Shown: positions 1-7,628 of the stretch, piece after piece | Numbering within the stretch: the stretch's first letter is position 1 | How the letters are laid out: each line of letters opens with the position of its first letter | DNA from: Syntrophaceae bacterium UBA3084 | Lineage (GTDB): Bacteria > Desulfobacterota > Syntrophia > Syntrophales > UBA6807 | DNA: 13,567 nt | Direction: 5' to 3' | NCBI GenBank assembly: GCA_002367335.1 | Contig: DFBI01000006.1 | Span: 1-13,567, forward strand | Position numbers and translations under genes: made by a program | The notes under the pieces: generated by a model | The model's input: only the letters and a program-made list of their open reading frames with translations | The model's database searches: none | Told to the model about the DNA's origin: nothing

Positions 1-219
1 GATGGCAGTAACCTCCTCCAGCTTACATTCGAAAATGGGGGATGTGAATATCCTTCCTGGTCTCCCGACGGAAGATATCTTGCCTTCAGCGCCAAAGGAA
101 ATGGTAAAACAAAGATTTGCATTATTAATTCAAATGGCTTAAACTTAAGGGTGTTATATAAAAGATCAGATCTGGAAGCAATTTATCCTTCCTGGTCCCC
201 TCGTTTAAAATTGTATTAA
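1..219 (+). CDS. tolB: TolB, C-terminal end only (partial)
   Basis: This is the last 72 codons of the periplasmic beta-propeller protein TolB, open to the left edge of the window and ending in TAA. Two TolB/PD40-type propeller motifs are visible: YPSWSPDGRYLAF, followed by an inner strand reading KICIINSNG, and then a second YPSWSP just before the stop. TolB binds Pal and the Tol inner-membrane complex during outer-membrane constriction at division. The next gene is Pal, in the usual tolB-pal-cpoB order, with a gap of about 70 bp, which supports the call over other WD40-like proteins. The start and the N-terminal domain lie outside the window. Confidence 0.9.
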   Translation, partial: DGSNLLQLTFENGGCEYPSWSPDGRYLAFSAKGNGKTKICIINSNGLNLRVLYKRSDLEAIYPSWSPRLKLY

Positions 220-290
220 AACTTGTTTTTGTGTTATGGGTTGAAATATAAAAAAGTCAATTAGCAAATTTTAAAAAAGGAGGAAGAGTG

Positions 291-881
291 ATGAAAAGAA
301 ATCTGAGGGTTATAGGGGTATTGGTACTTATTGTAAGTCTTTCTTTCATTTTTGTTTCTGGATGTGCAAAGAAACAGGTTGTAAAGGAGGAGGTATTAAC
401 AAAGCAGGAAAAAGCAACTGAATCTGCTGAAGCGGTCGCCAGGGCAAAAGAAGAATCTATGCTAAAAGAAAAGGCTCTAGAAGAAAGGGCTATGAAGGAA
501 AAGGCTCTAGAAGAAAGGGATCTTTTATTAAAGGAAGCCGCTGCGTTTAAAAATATTTACTTTGATTTTGACAGGTATGATCTTAAACCTCAAATGCGGG
601 AAATTCTGGAAGAACATGCGGGTTGGCTCATTCAACACCCTGAGTTTAAAGTGATCGTGGAAGGACACTGCGATGAAAGAGGAACAAGAGAGTATAACCT
701 GGCGTTAGGAGAAAGACGAGCGGAAGCTGCCGGAAATTATCTTGTAACTCTTGGCGTTGCTAAGGGAAAATTGACAACAATAAGTTACGGTGAAGAACTT
801 CCGTTCGATCAGGGTCATACTAAAAAGGCCTGGGCCAAGAACAGAAGAGCTCACTTTGTAGTTGTAACTGAAAAAAAGTAG
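291..881 (+). CDS. pal: Pal, peptidoglycan-associated outer-membrane lipoprotein
   Basis: The protein has 196 aa. It opens with a lipoprotein signal peptide: a basic start, a hydrophobic stretch, then FVSGC with lipidated Cys25. A charged, probably helical linker of about 60 residues follows, rich in Lys, Glu and Ala. The OmpA-like peptidoglycan-binding domain spans about residues 87-196, with FDFDRYDL, the GHCDERGTREYNLALGERRA block carrying the Asp and Arg that contact diaminopimelate, and a YGEELP motif. Pal anchors the outer membrane to peptidoglycan and binds TolB. I chose the ATG at 291 because AGGAGG lies 7 nt upstream; an in-frame GTG at 288 is too close to that site. The linker contains a 10-residue duplication from a 30-bp tandem repeat. 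It is 3 nt from cpoB, so almost certainly cotranscribed. Confidence 0.96.
   Translation: MKRNLRVIGVLVLIVSLSFIFVSGCAKKQVVKEEVLTKQEKATESAEAVARAKEESMLKEKALEERAMKEKALEERDLLLKEAAAFKNIYFDFDRYDLKPQMREILEEHAGWLIQHPEFKVIVEGHCDERGTREYNLALGERRAEAAGNYLVTLGVAKGKLTTISYGEELPFDQGHTKKAWAKNRRAHFVVVTEKK
468..519 (+). repeat. 30-bp-period tandem duplication inside pal linker
   Basis: A 22-bp stretch at 468-489 recurs identically at 498-519, giving a 30-bp period that stays in frame. It encodes two copies of a KEKALEER-type segment in the charged linker between the lipid anchor and the OmpA domain. Repeats of this kind can expand or contract without breaking the reading frame and would change the reach of Pal across the periplasm. 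The repeat is seen directly; the functional effect is inference. Confidence 0.85.
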
Positions 882-884
882 TAA

Positions 885-1751
885 ATGAGGTTCGCCCGAA
901 CAGTGAAAAAGTATGCCCCTTTACTTTGCATTATATTGATTATGCCCCTTATAGGATGTGCGACGAGCAGGGATCTGAGAGTGGTTAAATATAGTCTCGA
1001 TTCAAAGATCCTCTCGTTGGAAAAAGAACTTTCTTTATTAAAAAAAGAAAGTTCAAGGTTGAAGAAGAATTCTGTGGGGGTTGAAGAGATTACTCAAACC
1101 TTACGTAAAAGTCAGGCCGATACGGGGGCAGACTTCATTAATCTCGGGGTAGATGTTCAAAAACTTAGGGGAGATATTGAAGAAGTAAAGATGGAGTTAA
1201 AAACCTTCAAGTCCGGCTTAAAGGGCAAAGATTTGGTTAATATCCGTCAAAAATTCGATGATATTTCCTTTAGAGTAAAATATATGGAAAGCTTTCTTGG
1301 TATTGAAAAAAAGAAAGATTCCGGGCAAGTACTTGAGAAAACCGGAAAAAAGAAGATTACTTCTCTGAAAGAAAAGATTGATAAAGAAAAAAGTTATTCG
1401 GAAGCATATAAAACTTTCAGGGAAGGGAAATATGATGAGGCGAGAAGAAAGTTCAGGGAATTTATTAAAGTGTTTCCGGGCACAGAATATTCTGACAACG
1501 CCCAGTTCTGGATTGGGGAGTGCTACTATTTCAAAAAGAATTATGAAAAAGCAATCTTGGAATATGAAAGTGTGATCAAAAATTATCCAAAGGGTAATAA
1601 AGTTCCCAATGCTCTTCTTAAACAAGCTCTTTCATTTATACAATTAGGCGACAAATCGAGTGCGAAGCTTCTCTTACAAAGGGTAATAAAGGATTATCCG
1701 AACACAAGCCCGGCAAAGATAGCACGGGTAAATCTTTTATCTGTTAAATGA
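885..1751 (+). CDS. cpoB: CpoB/YbgF, Tol-Pal accessory TPR lipoprotein
   Basis: The protein has 288 aa. An N-terminal signal peptide ends in PLIGC with candidate lipidated Cys25, whereas enterobacterial CpoB is a soluble periplasmic protein. A charged coiled-coil region spans about residues 35-75 with further helical sequence to about 135. After a Lys/Glu-rich linker come roughly three TPRs from residue 171 to the end, including YSEAYKTFREGKYDEA, AQFWIGECYYFKKNYEKA and NALLKQALSFIQLGD. This is the YbgF_N plus TPR layout of CpoB, which links Tol-Pal to peptidoglycan synthesis at the septum. The ATG lies 3 nt after the pal stop with no clear Shine-Dalgarno of its own, so translational coupling is likely. 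The lipobox is the main departure from the model protein. Confidence 0.9.
   Translation: MRFARTVKKYAPLLCIILIMPLIGCATSRDLRVVKYSLDSKILSLEKELSLLKKESSRLKKNSVGVEEITQTLRKSQADTGADFINLGVDVQKLRGDIEEVKMELKTFKSGLKGKDLVNIRQKFDDISFRVKYMESFLGIEKKKDSGQVLEKTGKKKITSLKEKIDKEKSYSEAYKTFREGKYDEARRKFREFIKVFPGTEYSDNAQFWIGECYYFKKNYEKAILEYESVIKNYPKGNKVPNALLKQALSFIQLGDKSSAKLLLQRVIKDYPNTSPAKIARVNLLSVK
1026..1054 (+). other. Perfect 11-bp hairpin within cpoB coding sequence
   Basis: Arms gaactttcttt (1026-1036) and aaagaaagttc (1044-1054) are perfectly complementary around a 7-nt A/T loop. It falls in the coiled-coil coding part of cpoB. Lys/Glu-rich, AT-rich sequence can produce such palindromes by chance, so no role is claimed. 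Confidence 0.5.
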
Positions 1752-1830
1752 CGAAAGCAACCGGTTGTGAGCACTCAAACGTTTAGTTTTTTCATTAATT
1801 GAGAATTCCATACTTCAAAATTTCAAGTTT

Positions 1831-1863
1831 GTCATGGAATAAGTGTGGCGCTTATTTCATGAC
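1831..1863. terminator. Hairpin between convergent operons (possible bidirectional terminator)
   Basis: Arms 1831-1843 and 1851-1863 pair over 13 bp with a single G-T wobble around a 7-nt loop. The hairpin lies between the converging tol-pal and ctpA operons and covers the last codons and stop of the minus-strand lipoprotein gene (1852-2670). Position and strength fit a shared transcript end or a 3' stabilising stem. Neither side has a proper U tract, so a classic intrinsic terminator is not proven. Confidence 0.5.
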
Positions 1864-2670
1864 AGGTTCGGGGTATTCTCCAATATAAGCAGGTATTATA
1901 CCGTTCGGTATTAAAAGATCAAAAAGGTTCTTTTCTTCTCCGGATGAAGTTTGAATATTTGAATATAGAATACTTGCATGTATCCTTTCCGGTTTCTCAA
2001 TAGTTATCTTAATCGTTTTCGGATATGATGTCTCTTTGATGGAGTAGTAGTCTTTAAATCTTGCCGAATAATAGATTCCACCATCTTCGTGGAAAACTTC
2101 AATTCGCAACATCCGATTGTGTTTCGGTTCCACCCACAGGGATTGAATCTTTTTACCTTCGCAGATAATGTCTATGCGATACAGGTTCCCTTCAAAATAA
2201 CCTCTCAGTGTATGGTTATCTTTTCTTATCACGGGGGGGGTTCCTGTGAGTAAAGATACAATTTCATCCGCATCAAGATATATCTGGAAAAGTGAGAAAA
2301 GATTTTTTTTGGTAGCATGGCCAATATAAAAATTTTCCTCTTTTGGCAGGAATACTTTCAGTCTTTTTTTATTAACAGAAAGGAAAAAGTCTGGTGTTCC
2401 GAAGAAAGGTATTGTTTCAATTCGGAGAAACGACGGTTTCTTTGCGACAACGGCTATGTTTCTGGAATATGTTCCCTTTGATGTGTCGACTATAATTCGG
2501 GCTGTAGCTTTTAAAATATCATTGGAATTGCTTGTCCTGGAAATTTTTTTTAATACAGAAGCGGGAGAGGGAACATATCCTTTAAATGGTTCTATTGGTT
2601 TTTTGGGCGCGCAATTAAAAAGACCGATAATTACGTGTAGGAATAAAAGTATAAGAACGAATCTTTTCAT
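1852..2670 (-). CDS. LolB/DUF4292-like outer-membrane lipoprotein
   Basis: The protein has 272 aa, with a lipoprotein signal peptide ending LFNC (candidate lipidated Cys20). The mature part resembles the LolA/LolB-fold lipoproteins annotated as DUF4292 or LolB-like in deltaproteobacteria: KKPSFLRIETIPFFGTPDFFLSV, then FLPKEENFYIGHAT, then LYLDADEIVSLLTGTPP-like sequence, then a run of alternating beta strands. By family analogy it could help receive or insert lipoproteins at the outer membrane, but orthology to LolB is not established. It starts 12 nt after the upstream TPR gene, so it is probably the last gene of the ctpA operon. No good Shine-Dalgarno is visible, suggesting coupling. An 8-C run lies in the coding strand near residues 145-147. 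Confidence 0.75.
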   Translation of the reverse strand: MKRFVLILLFLHVIIGLFNCAPKKPIEPFKGYVPSPASVLKKISRTSNSNDILKATARIIVDTSKGTYSRNIAVVAKKPSFLRIETIPFFGTPDFFLSVNKKRLKVFLPKEENFYIGHATKKNLFSLFQIYLDADEIVSLLTGTPPVIRKDNHTLRGYFEGNLYRIDIICEGKKIQSLWVEPKHNRMLRIEVFHEDGGIYYSARFKDYYSIKETSYPKTIKITIEKPERIHASILYSNIQTSSGEEKNLFDLLIPNGIIPAYIGEYPEPVMK

Positions 2671-2682
2671 TTTGTTAACGCT

Positions 2683-4392
2683 TTAGTTTCTCAATAGTTT
2701 TTTTAGTTTCTTTTTAAGGGTATTATTTGTGTGATTAAATTTTAGTGCATGTCTGTATATTTTGAGAGCTTTTTTAAAAAATCCGGCTTTTGCATAAGCA
2801 TCTCCAAGATGTTCGGCAATTGTTGGGTCATCAGGAAGTATATTTGCTGCTTTTTCCAAATATTTTATAGCCAGGGTCATCTTGCGTTGTTTAAAATACA
2901 ACCATCCAAGACTGTCGGTAATGTATCCATTATCCGGTTTTAAATTAAAAGCTCTTCTGATCATCTTTTCGGCTTCATCCAGTTTTATTTCTTTGTCGGC
3001 ATAGCTGTACCCAATAAAGTTGAGTGCTTCCGCATTATCAGGATCGATTTTCAGCACTTCTTCCATCTCCTTAATACCTTCCTCGGTTCGATTGGTCTTT
3101 TCGTATAGGGCGCCAAGTTTATAATGAAGGTTTGTGCTTCGAGGCGAAAAGAGAAGTCCCTCTTTCAATGTTTCTTCCGCGGTCTTCAAATTGTCTGTTT
3201 CTTCGTAGAGTGATGCAAGAAAACTATAGAGTTCGTCTTTTCTCTTTACGTCATTGATTGCCTTTTTGATTAGATCTATGGCCTTGGTGGTATGCCTGTC
3301 CTTTTTCAGGATAATTCCCATGTGAATCCGCGCAGTCCCATAGAGGTTTGACTGTGGGGGAATCATCTTAAATTCTTTAAAGGCGCTTTTGTATAAGGCT
3401 TTTTTCTCATATGCAGAGGCTAAAAAATATCTGGCCTTGTAATCAGAGGGATCTTTTTTTAAAATAAGGAGAAATCTCTTGATGGCGCTGTCATAATCTT
3501 TTCCTTCAAAAAAGTAAACAAGCCCGAGGGAAAACTCCGCTTCTGGATTCGACTTATCAAGCCTCAGAATTTCTTTGAATTCTCTTGCTGCTTCGGTATA
3601 ATGGCCCAATTCCAGACAGGTTTTCCCGAGCTGAAATCTCGTTCTAATATCCAATGGATTGGATTTGATGCATTTCTTATATATTTCTATCGCTTCAATA
3701 TTCTTTTTTTGAATTTTATACAAAACCGCCAGGTCAAGCAGCGCCGATCTGAAGGATGGTTTTATTTCCAGGGTTTCTTTTAGCAGCTTTTCCGCTTTTG
3801 CATACAATTTTATCTCAGCGTATATTTTTGCAAGGTAATAGTGGCCCATCAGACTCTCAGGTTCGATCTTCAAAAGATCCTCCAATACCTTTATCGCTTT
3901 CTCGTAGTTTTTTCTCTCACGGTAGAGAACGCTCAAATAAAGGTATGGTTCTAATTTTTTGGGCGCGAGAGCTATAACCTTTTCAAATTCTTTAATGGCA
4001 TTATTGTGTTCTTTTAAATTAAGGTACAAACTACCCAATATGAGATGTGTATCAACATAGCCGGGATTATAGATGAGAGATTTTTCTAATAGTTCTACCG
4101 CTGTTGTAACTTTTCCTTTTCTGATATAAAGGGTAGCGAGTTCGGCCATCAGGTAGGGAGAATTGTGTTCTATGCTGAGAGTTCTTTCATACTCATTTAT
4201 CGCCCTGTCAAGATTTCTCTCAAGTGCATAGATGACTCCGAGAGAATAATGGTAATAAGCATCAGATGAAGATCCTCCAATTCTTTCATCTGATGCCGGT
4301 TTTATTTTACTGCCGGTAAGATTCATACATCCGATGAAAGAAAGGAAAAAAAGTAAGAGAATAGTATATTTTGTTAAACGGGTTTTCTTCAT
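2683..4392 (-). CDS. TPR-repeat lipoprotein (about 15 TPRs)
   Basis: The protein has 569 aa. Its signal peptide ends SFIGC, giving lipidated Cys22, so it is probably anchored in the envelope. From about residue 45 to the C-terminus it is an almost unbroken array of about 15 tetratricopeptide repeats. Each has a Y/L-x-x-L-G/A-x-x-Y helix A and an A-x-x-x-[FY/L]-x-x-x-L helix B, for example YHYSLGVIYALERNLDRAI and FIGYSYADKEIKLDEAEKM. TPR superhelices bind partner proteins; no catalytic domain is present. It lies between the YibQ-like gene (55-nt gap) and the LolB-like lipoprotein (12-nt gap), so a scaffold role in envelope assembly is reasonable. The binding partner cannot be read from the sequence. 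Confidence 0.85.
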   Translation of the reverse strand: MKKTRLTKYTILLLFFLSFIGCMNLTGSKIKPASDERIGGSSSDAYYHYSLGVIYALERNLDRAINEYERTLSIEHNSPYLMAELATLYIRKGKVTTAVELLEKSLIYNPGYVDTHLILGSLYLNLKEHNNAIKEFEKVIALAPKKLEPYLYLSVLYRERKNYEKAIKVLEDLLKIEPESLMGHYYLAKIYAEIKLYAKAEKLLKETLEIKPSFRSALLDLAVLYKIQKKNIEAIEIYKKCIKSNPLDIRTRFQLGKTCLELGHYTEAAREFKEILRLDKSNPEAEFSLGLVYFFEGKDYDSAIKRFLLILKKDPSDYKARYFLASAYEKKALYKSAFKEFKMIPPQSNLYGTARIHMGIILKKDRHTTKAIDLIKKAINDVKRKDELYSFLASLYEETDNLKTAEETLKEGLLFSPRSTNLHYKLGALYEKTNRTEEGIKEMEEVLKIDPDNAEALNFIGYSYADKEIKLDEAEKMIRRAFNLKPDNGYITDSLGWLYFKQRKMTLAIKYLEKAANILPDDPTIAEHLGDAYAKAGFFKKALKIYRHALKFNHTNNTLKKKLKKLLRN

Positions 4393-4447
4393 TTAGTTTA
4401 TCTGCTCTGTTTAGTTTACAATGCTGATTTTTTATTGAAATTCTTAA

Positions 4448-5302
4448 TTACCCGGTTAAGTCAGATGGGGGTACTATTTTTATTCCCTTTGCTTTCAGCA
4501 TGGGAATTGCTTTTTTTATTGCCATTATTGTGCTTTCATAAGGATGTCCAATGATTATCAACGTATGCCATTTATCTCGTTTGCCGATCGCTTTTTTTAT
4601 GATTTTTAATGTATCAGTGTAGTTACATTTGTTGTCTATGAATATATCCCTTCCCGCGAATTTTAATCCAATTTTTCTTGCAACCTTTTTTCCTTTTGTA
4701 TCTCTTGAAGTATAGCTATCTATAAAGAATAGATTCTTGTCCCGTAATACCTTTAAAACTACTTCCAACTTTTTTTCATCGGCCATAAATCTTGAACCCA
4801 TGTGATTATTAACACCTGATGCATGAGGGACACCTTTTAAATTTTCTTCGAGCCGGTGCCTTATCTCTTTATCACTCATACAAAGGAAGAGGGCTTTGTC
4901 ACCTGGATTCTTGTCGGGATATTCGCGGGGTTCCATGGGGAGATGCAGGAGGATTTCTTTTCCCGCACGATATGCCCTTTCCGCCGCTTCTTTTGAATAC
5001 GGACAATGTGGAAGGATAGAAACTGTTATGGGGGCATTAATCTTGAGAATTTCATTTACCGGTGATAATTCATATCCAATATCGTCTATGATTATAGCAA
5101 TTTTGTGCTCTCTGATGGAAGGATGGAACTTCTTGCCGGCGCTCGTAATGGTTCCATGTCTTTTTACCCTTTTATCACTGGACGGTATTTTCTTTTCAAT
5201 TTTACTCCCAATATCTTGATAAAACAAATAAGCTAAAGAAATTGTAACGACAAAAACAAAAACAATGCCAACCCGGATTAAAATCGATTTTTTCTTTTTC
5301 AC
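4448..5302 (-). CDS. Divergent polysaccharide deacetylase, YibQ family
   Basis: The protein has 284 aa. One N-terminal membrane segment (about residues 8-28) is followed by a short basic linker and a divergent polysaccharide deacetylase domain (Polysacc_deac_2, PF04748) from about residue 66. Family motifs in order are IIDDIGY (71-77), LHLPMEP (119-125), GVNNHMGS (163-170), FIDSYTS (193-199), RDIFIDN (218-224) and IGHPY (251-255). These place paired acids and histidines where this fold holds its metal. Activity is unproven for the family; acting on an envelope glycan is the usual proposal. The start is GTG at 5302. The nearest GAGG overlaps the ctpA stop codon and is 11 nt away, so coupling to ctpA is likely. 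The ctpA-yibQ pairing is common, often with envC, which is absent here. Confidence 0.9.
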   Translation of the reverse strand: MKKKKSILIRVGIVFVFVVTISLAYLFYQDIGSKIEKKIPSSDKRVKRHGTITSAGKKFHPSIREHKIAIIIDDIGYELSPVNEILKINAPITVSILPHCPYSKEAAERAYRAGKEILLHLPMEPREYPDKNPGDKALFLCMSDKEIRHRLEENLKGVPHASGVNNHMGSRFMADEKKLEVVLKVLRDKNLFFIDSYTSRDTKGKKVARKIGLKFAGRDIFIDNKCNYTDTLKIIKKAIGKRDKWHTLIIIGHPYESTIMAIKKAIPMLKAKGIKIVPPSDLTG

Positions 5303-5315
5303 CTAATAAAAAACC

Positions 5316-6614
5316 TCAGCCATTCTTCATCTGTTTGAACATATTCCAGCTTTTTAAAAGGTCTATGGCGCGTTTCAACTGATTATCATCTTCAACTAAA
5401 GGAAGTTTTTTTTCTTCTTTAGTTTTCACCTTCTCCTCTTTTAAGTGTCTCTTCAAATCCTTCTCGCTTATGGTAAATTGATTAAGTTTTGAGTTGTTGT
5501 TTTGTTTAACACGTTCAACGAAGATATCAGGATCGATTCCTTTTGCCTGGATAGAATGACCACTTGGCGTGTAATATTTCGCTGTTGTTAATTTTAATGC
5601 CGAACCATCATTGAGAGGAATGACAACCTGCACAGAACCCTTTCCAAAGGTCCTGGTGCCGAGTAGTATGGCCCTCCCGTTGTCACGGAGCGCTCCTGCC
5701 ACAATCTCTGATGCACTGGCGCTGCCCATGTTAATCATTGTGATTATAGGACAAGTTGGTTCATCACCGTTATTATGGGCACTGTATGTGTGAGCGGCGG
5801 TTTTTATCCTTCCTTTTGTTGAAACAATAGTGCCGGTTTTAAGAAATATATCGGATACTTTAACGGCCTGGTTCATTAAGCCGCCGGGGTTGTTTCTCAA
5901 GTCCAGTATAAGACCATTTAAAGAATTTTCTTTTGTGTTAATTTCTTTAAGAGCTTTTTTTACTTCATCCGCCGTACTCTCCTGAAATTGGGTTATTCTG
6001 ATGTATCCAATATGATCCTCAACAATATTGTATTTGACACTTTTTATTTTAATAGTATTTCGTGTAATTGTGAAATCTTTCGGCTTTGCCAATCCTTTGC
6101 GCATGATTGTTATCGTTACCTTTGTTCCCTTTGGGCCGCGAAGTTTATGAACCGCGTCGAGAATGGTGAAGCCCTTTGTGGACTTGCCTTCTATTGCAAT
6201 TATCCGATCCTGTGCCTTAATCCCGGCGAGATAAGCAGGAGTGTCTTCGATAGGTGATACAACTGTGAGAATATGGTCTTGTATTGTTATTACTATGCCC
6301 AGACCTCCAAAAACGCCCTTTGTATCGACTTGCATTTCCTTGTATATATCAGCGGCCATGTAAGCGCTGTGGGGATCTAATGTCATTGTCATACCCTTTA
6401 TGGCTCCTCCAATGACAGTTTTAGGATCTATTTCTTCCACATAGTTCTTTTCAATCAGGTTAAGGGCTTCATTAAATAATTTTAGATTTTTATAAATGTT
6501 CTGGTTTACCGCTAAAGCAGAATTTGTGCCGTTTAAGCCTGACAGGAACCATAGAATGAAAACTGCCAGGAGAAGAAATAATAGATTTCTTTTTCTTAAA
6601 AAAATTCTTTTCAT
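5316..6614 (-). CDS. ctpA: Carboxy-terminal processing protease, S41A family (CtpA)
   Basis: The protein has 432 aa. An N-terminal hydrophobic signal/anchor (about residues 9-27) leads to a short helical region, a PDZ domain (about 95-180; GVFGGLGIVI, AGIKAQDRIIAIEG) and the S41 catalytic core. The Ser-Lys dyad is visible: Ser300 in GSASASE and Lys325 in TFGKGSVQ, 25 residues apart as in E. coli Prc. LDLRNNPGG and YYTPSGHSIQAKGIDPD are also typical. It cleaves periplasmic proteins near the C-terminus and often controls peptidoglycan hydrolases. I start at the ATG at 6614 because GGAGG lies 5 nt upstream; an in-frame ATG five codons earlier lacks a site. It is the first gene of the minus-strand envelope operon. 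Confidence 0.95.
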   Translation of the reverse strand: MKRIFLRKRNLLFLLLAVFILWFLSGLNGTNSALAVNQNIYKNLKLFNEALNLIEKNYVEEIDPKTVIGGAIKGMTMTLDPHSAYMAADIYKEMQVDTKGVFGGLGIVITIQDHILTVVSPIEDTPAYLAGIKAQDRIIAIEGKSTKGFTILDAVHKLRGPKGTKVTITIMRKGLAKPKDFTITRNTIKIKSVKYNIVEDHIGYIRITQFQESTADEVKKALKEINTKENSLNGLILDLRNNPGGLMNQAVKVSDIFLKTGTIVSTKGRIKTAAHTYSAHNNGDEPTCPIITMINMGSASASEIVAGALRDNGRAILLGTRTFGKGSVQVVIPLNDGSALKLTTAKYYTPSGHSIQAKGIDPDIFVERVKQNNNSKLNQFTISEKDLKRHLKEEKVKTKEEKKLPLVEDDNQLKRAIDLLKSWNMFKQMKNG

Positions 6615-6714
6615 TAAAACCTCCATCACTAGAAATAAAAACCAGTTTTGACTAATAGCTTTTTTCCCAGTGAATTTCCAGATCTTTTTAGATTATCTTA
6701 ACATGAAAGGTTTG

Positions 6715-6757
6715 AATCCGGGATTTGCAGGTAACCAATTATTGCAAATCCCGGATT
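6715..6757. repeat. Perfect 15-bp inverted repeat between dodecin 1 and ctpA
   Basis: Arms aatccgggatttgca (6715-6729) and tgcaaatcccggatt (6743-6757) are exactly complementary, with a 13-nt loop. The stem is G/C-rich at its centre in an AT-rich spacer. It could end the dodecin transcript before ctpA, act as a processing or stability stem, or be a small repetitive palindrome. No T tract follows on either strand, so a simple intrinsic terminator is not the best reading. The 6615-6880 spacer holds nothing else clear except a weak 7-bp AT hairpin at 6850-6866, just downstream of the dodecin stop. Confidence 0.8.
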
Positions 6758-6880
6758 AAAGAGGTTGGTCGTAAAAAAAGATAGAGCCAGGATAACCTTG
6801 TTCCTATAACTTTAAGAAATCAAAGAGGTAAAAGTACAATGAGGGATGATCATTTTTAGAAAATGACTGGTTTCCTTTAA

Positions 6881-7135
6881 TTAACTATCATTGTTTGTGG
6901 CTTTGGGGGGATAATCCCACGCCTCTTTTTGTTCATATTTAAAGGAAACATTTACCCTGGCGCGATAAGCGATCACTTTACCGTTTTCAACTTGCATGTC
7001 CAGTTTGCCAATTTCAGCAATTCTCAATTCATCGAGACTTTTACCTGCAAGCTCAACAGCACTTTTAGCAGCGTCTTCCCAGGAAACCTTGCTCGTTCCT
7101 ACCAATTCAATAAACTTATAAACTCCGTTGGACAT
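6881..7135 (-). CDS. Dodecin-family protein 1, with C-terminal tail
   Basis: The protein has 84 aa. Dodecins are beta-alpha-beta-beta proteins forming hollow dodecamers that store or buffer flavins. The family pattern is clear: VYKFIELVGTS, then SWEDAAKSAV helix, then LRIAEI strand, then NGKVIAYRARVNVSFKYE. Two positions that bind flavin in classical dodecins differ: the Trp of the LxWFEV strand is Ile, and the Gln near AHYQV is Arg. About 16 residues after the normal family end (QKEAWDYPPKATNNDS) form an extra polar tail. The start is certain: AGGAGGT lies 5 nt before the ATG. It matches the second dodecin at 45 of 68 aligned positions by eye. It is transcribed away from the hotdog gene. Confidence 0.9.
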   Translation of the reverse strand: MSNGVYKFIELVGTSKVSWEDAAKSAVELAGKSLDELRIAEIGKLDMQVENGKVIAYRARVNVSFKYEQKEAWDYPPKATNNDS

Positions 7136-7628
7136 AACTTACCTCCTGTTATGAAGTCTTTCTTTACGATTTTTTCTTGAAAACATATTTCGTTTGATAA
7201 TCAAAGCATGTTTGAAAAAATTATCCTCTGATCTTGATTGTTCAAGAACAAAGGTGAAAAAAACTTAATGATAGTTTAAGTCATTCCGGATGGAATTGCA
7301 AGTGGCACGTTGTTTTAAATGGAAAAAAATACAAAGGAAAGCACTCTTTGGAGAAAAAACTGGATTTTGCGGTAATATGTTTCACGAAACAGTTACATTG
7401 CATCGGATATATCAATGACACGATAGTCGCAAGATATGGCACAAAAAGGATATGAGTCCAGTCTGCTCTTGACTCACACTTCAAGGGTTGATAGAAGGAA
7501 CTGAAATATGTGATTTCTTTCCATGGCAAATTTATCCATAGGGCCAGTGAGCAATGTCCAGGGAAGAAGCTGAAAAACAATTTTGAGCAAGTCAGGAACG
7601 GGACGGCCCCTTTTTGAGGATATTAAAA
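7136..7628. other. Divergent intergenic region between dodecin 1 and hotdog gene
   Basis: This 490-bp spacer should hold the promoters of both divergent genes. Two overlapping small inverted repeats, tcttga-ttgt-tcaaga (7232-7247) and ttgttc-aa-gaacaa (7238-7251), are operator-like but short. In one plus-strand frame from about 7258 to 7614 the translation looks protein-like but is broken by stops at 7453 and 7489-7494 and has no start. This may be a decayed gene fragment or chance. No clear terminator is seen. Confidence 0.4.
7469..7497 (+). promoter_or_regulatory. Possible sigma70-type promoter for the hotdog-tyrA-hydrolase genes
   Basis: TTGACT (7469-7474; 5 of 6 to the -35 consensus) is followed after 17 nt by TAGAAG (7492-7497; 4 of 6 to the -10 consensus). 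Transcription would begin near 7504, leaving about a 125-nt leader before the GTG at 7629. Spacing and position fit, but the -10 is weak and such matches are common in AT-rich DNA. Confidence 0.3.

Noticed and set aside
7281..7580. 99-codon minus-strand open frame in the dodecin/hotdog spacer
   Set aside because: Rich in Phe, Cys and His with no domain and no ribosome binding site; probably chance in AT-rich DNA.
7590..7616. G/C stretch followed by TTTTT as a terminator before the hotdog gene
   Set aside because: The possible stem is only 3 bp, and no gene upstream is transcribed in that direction.
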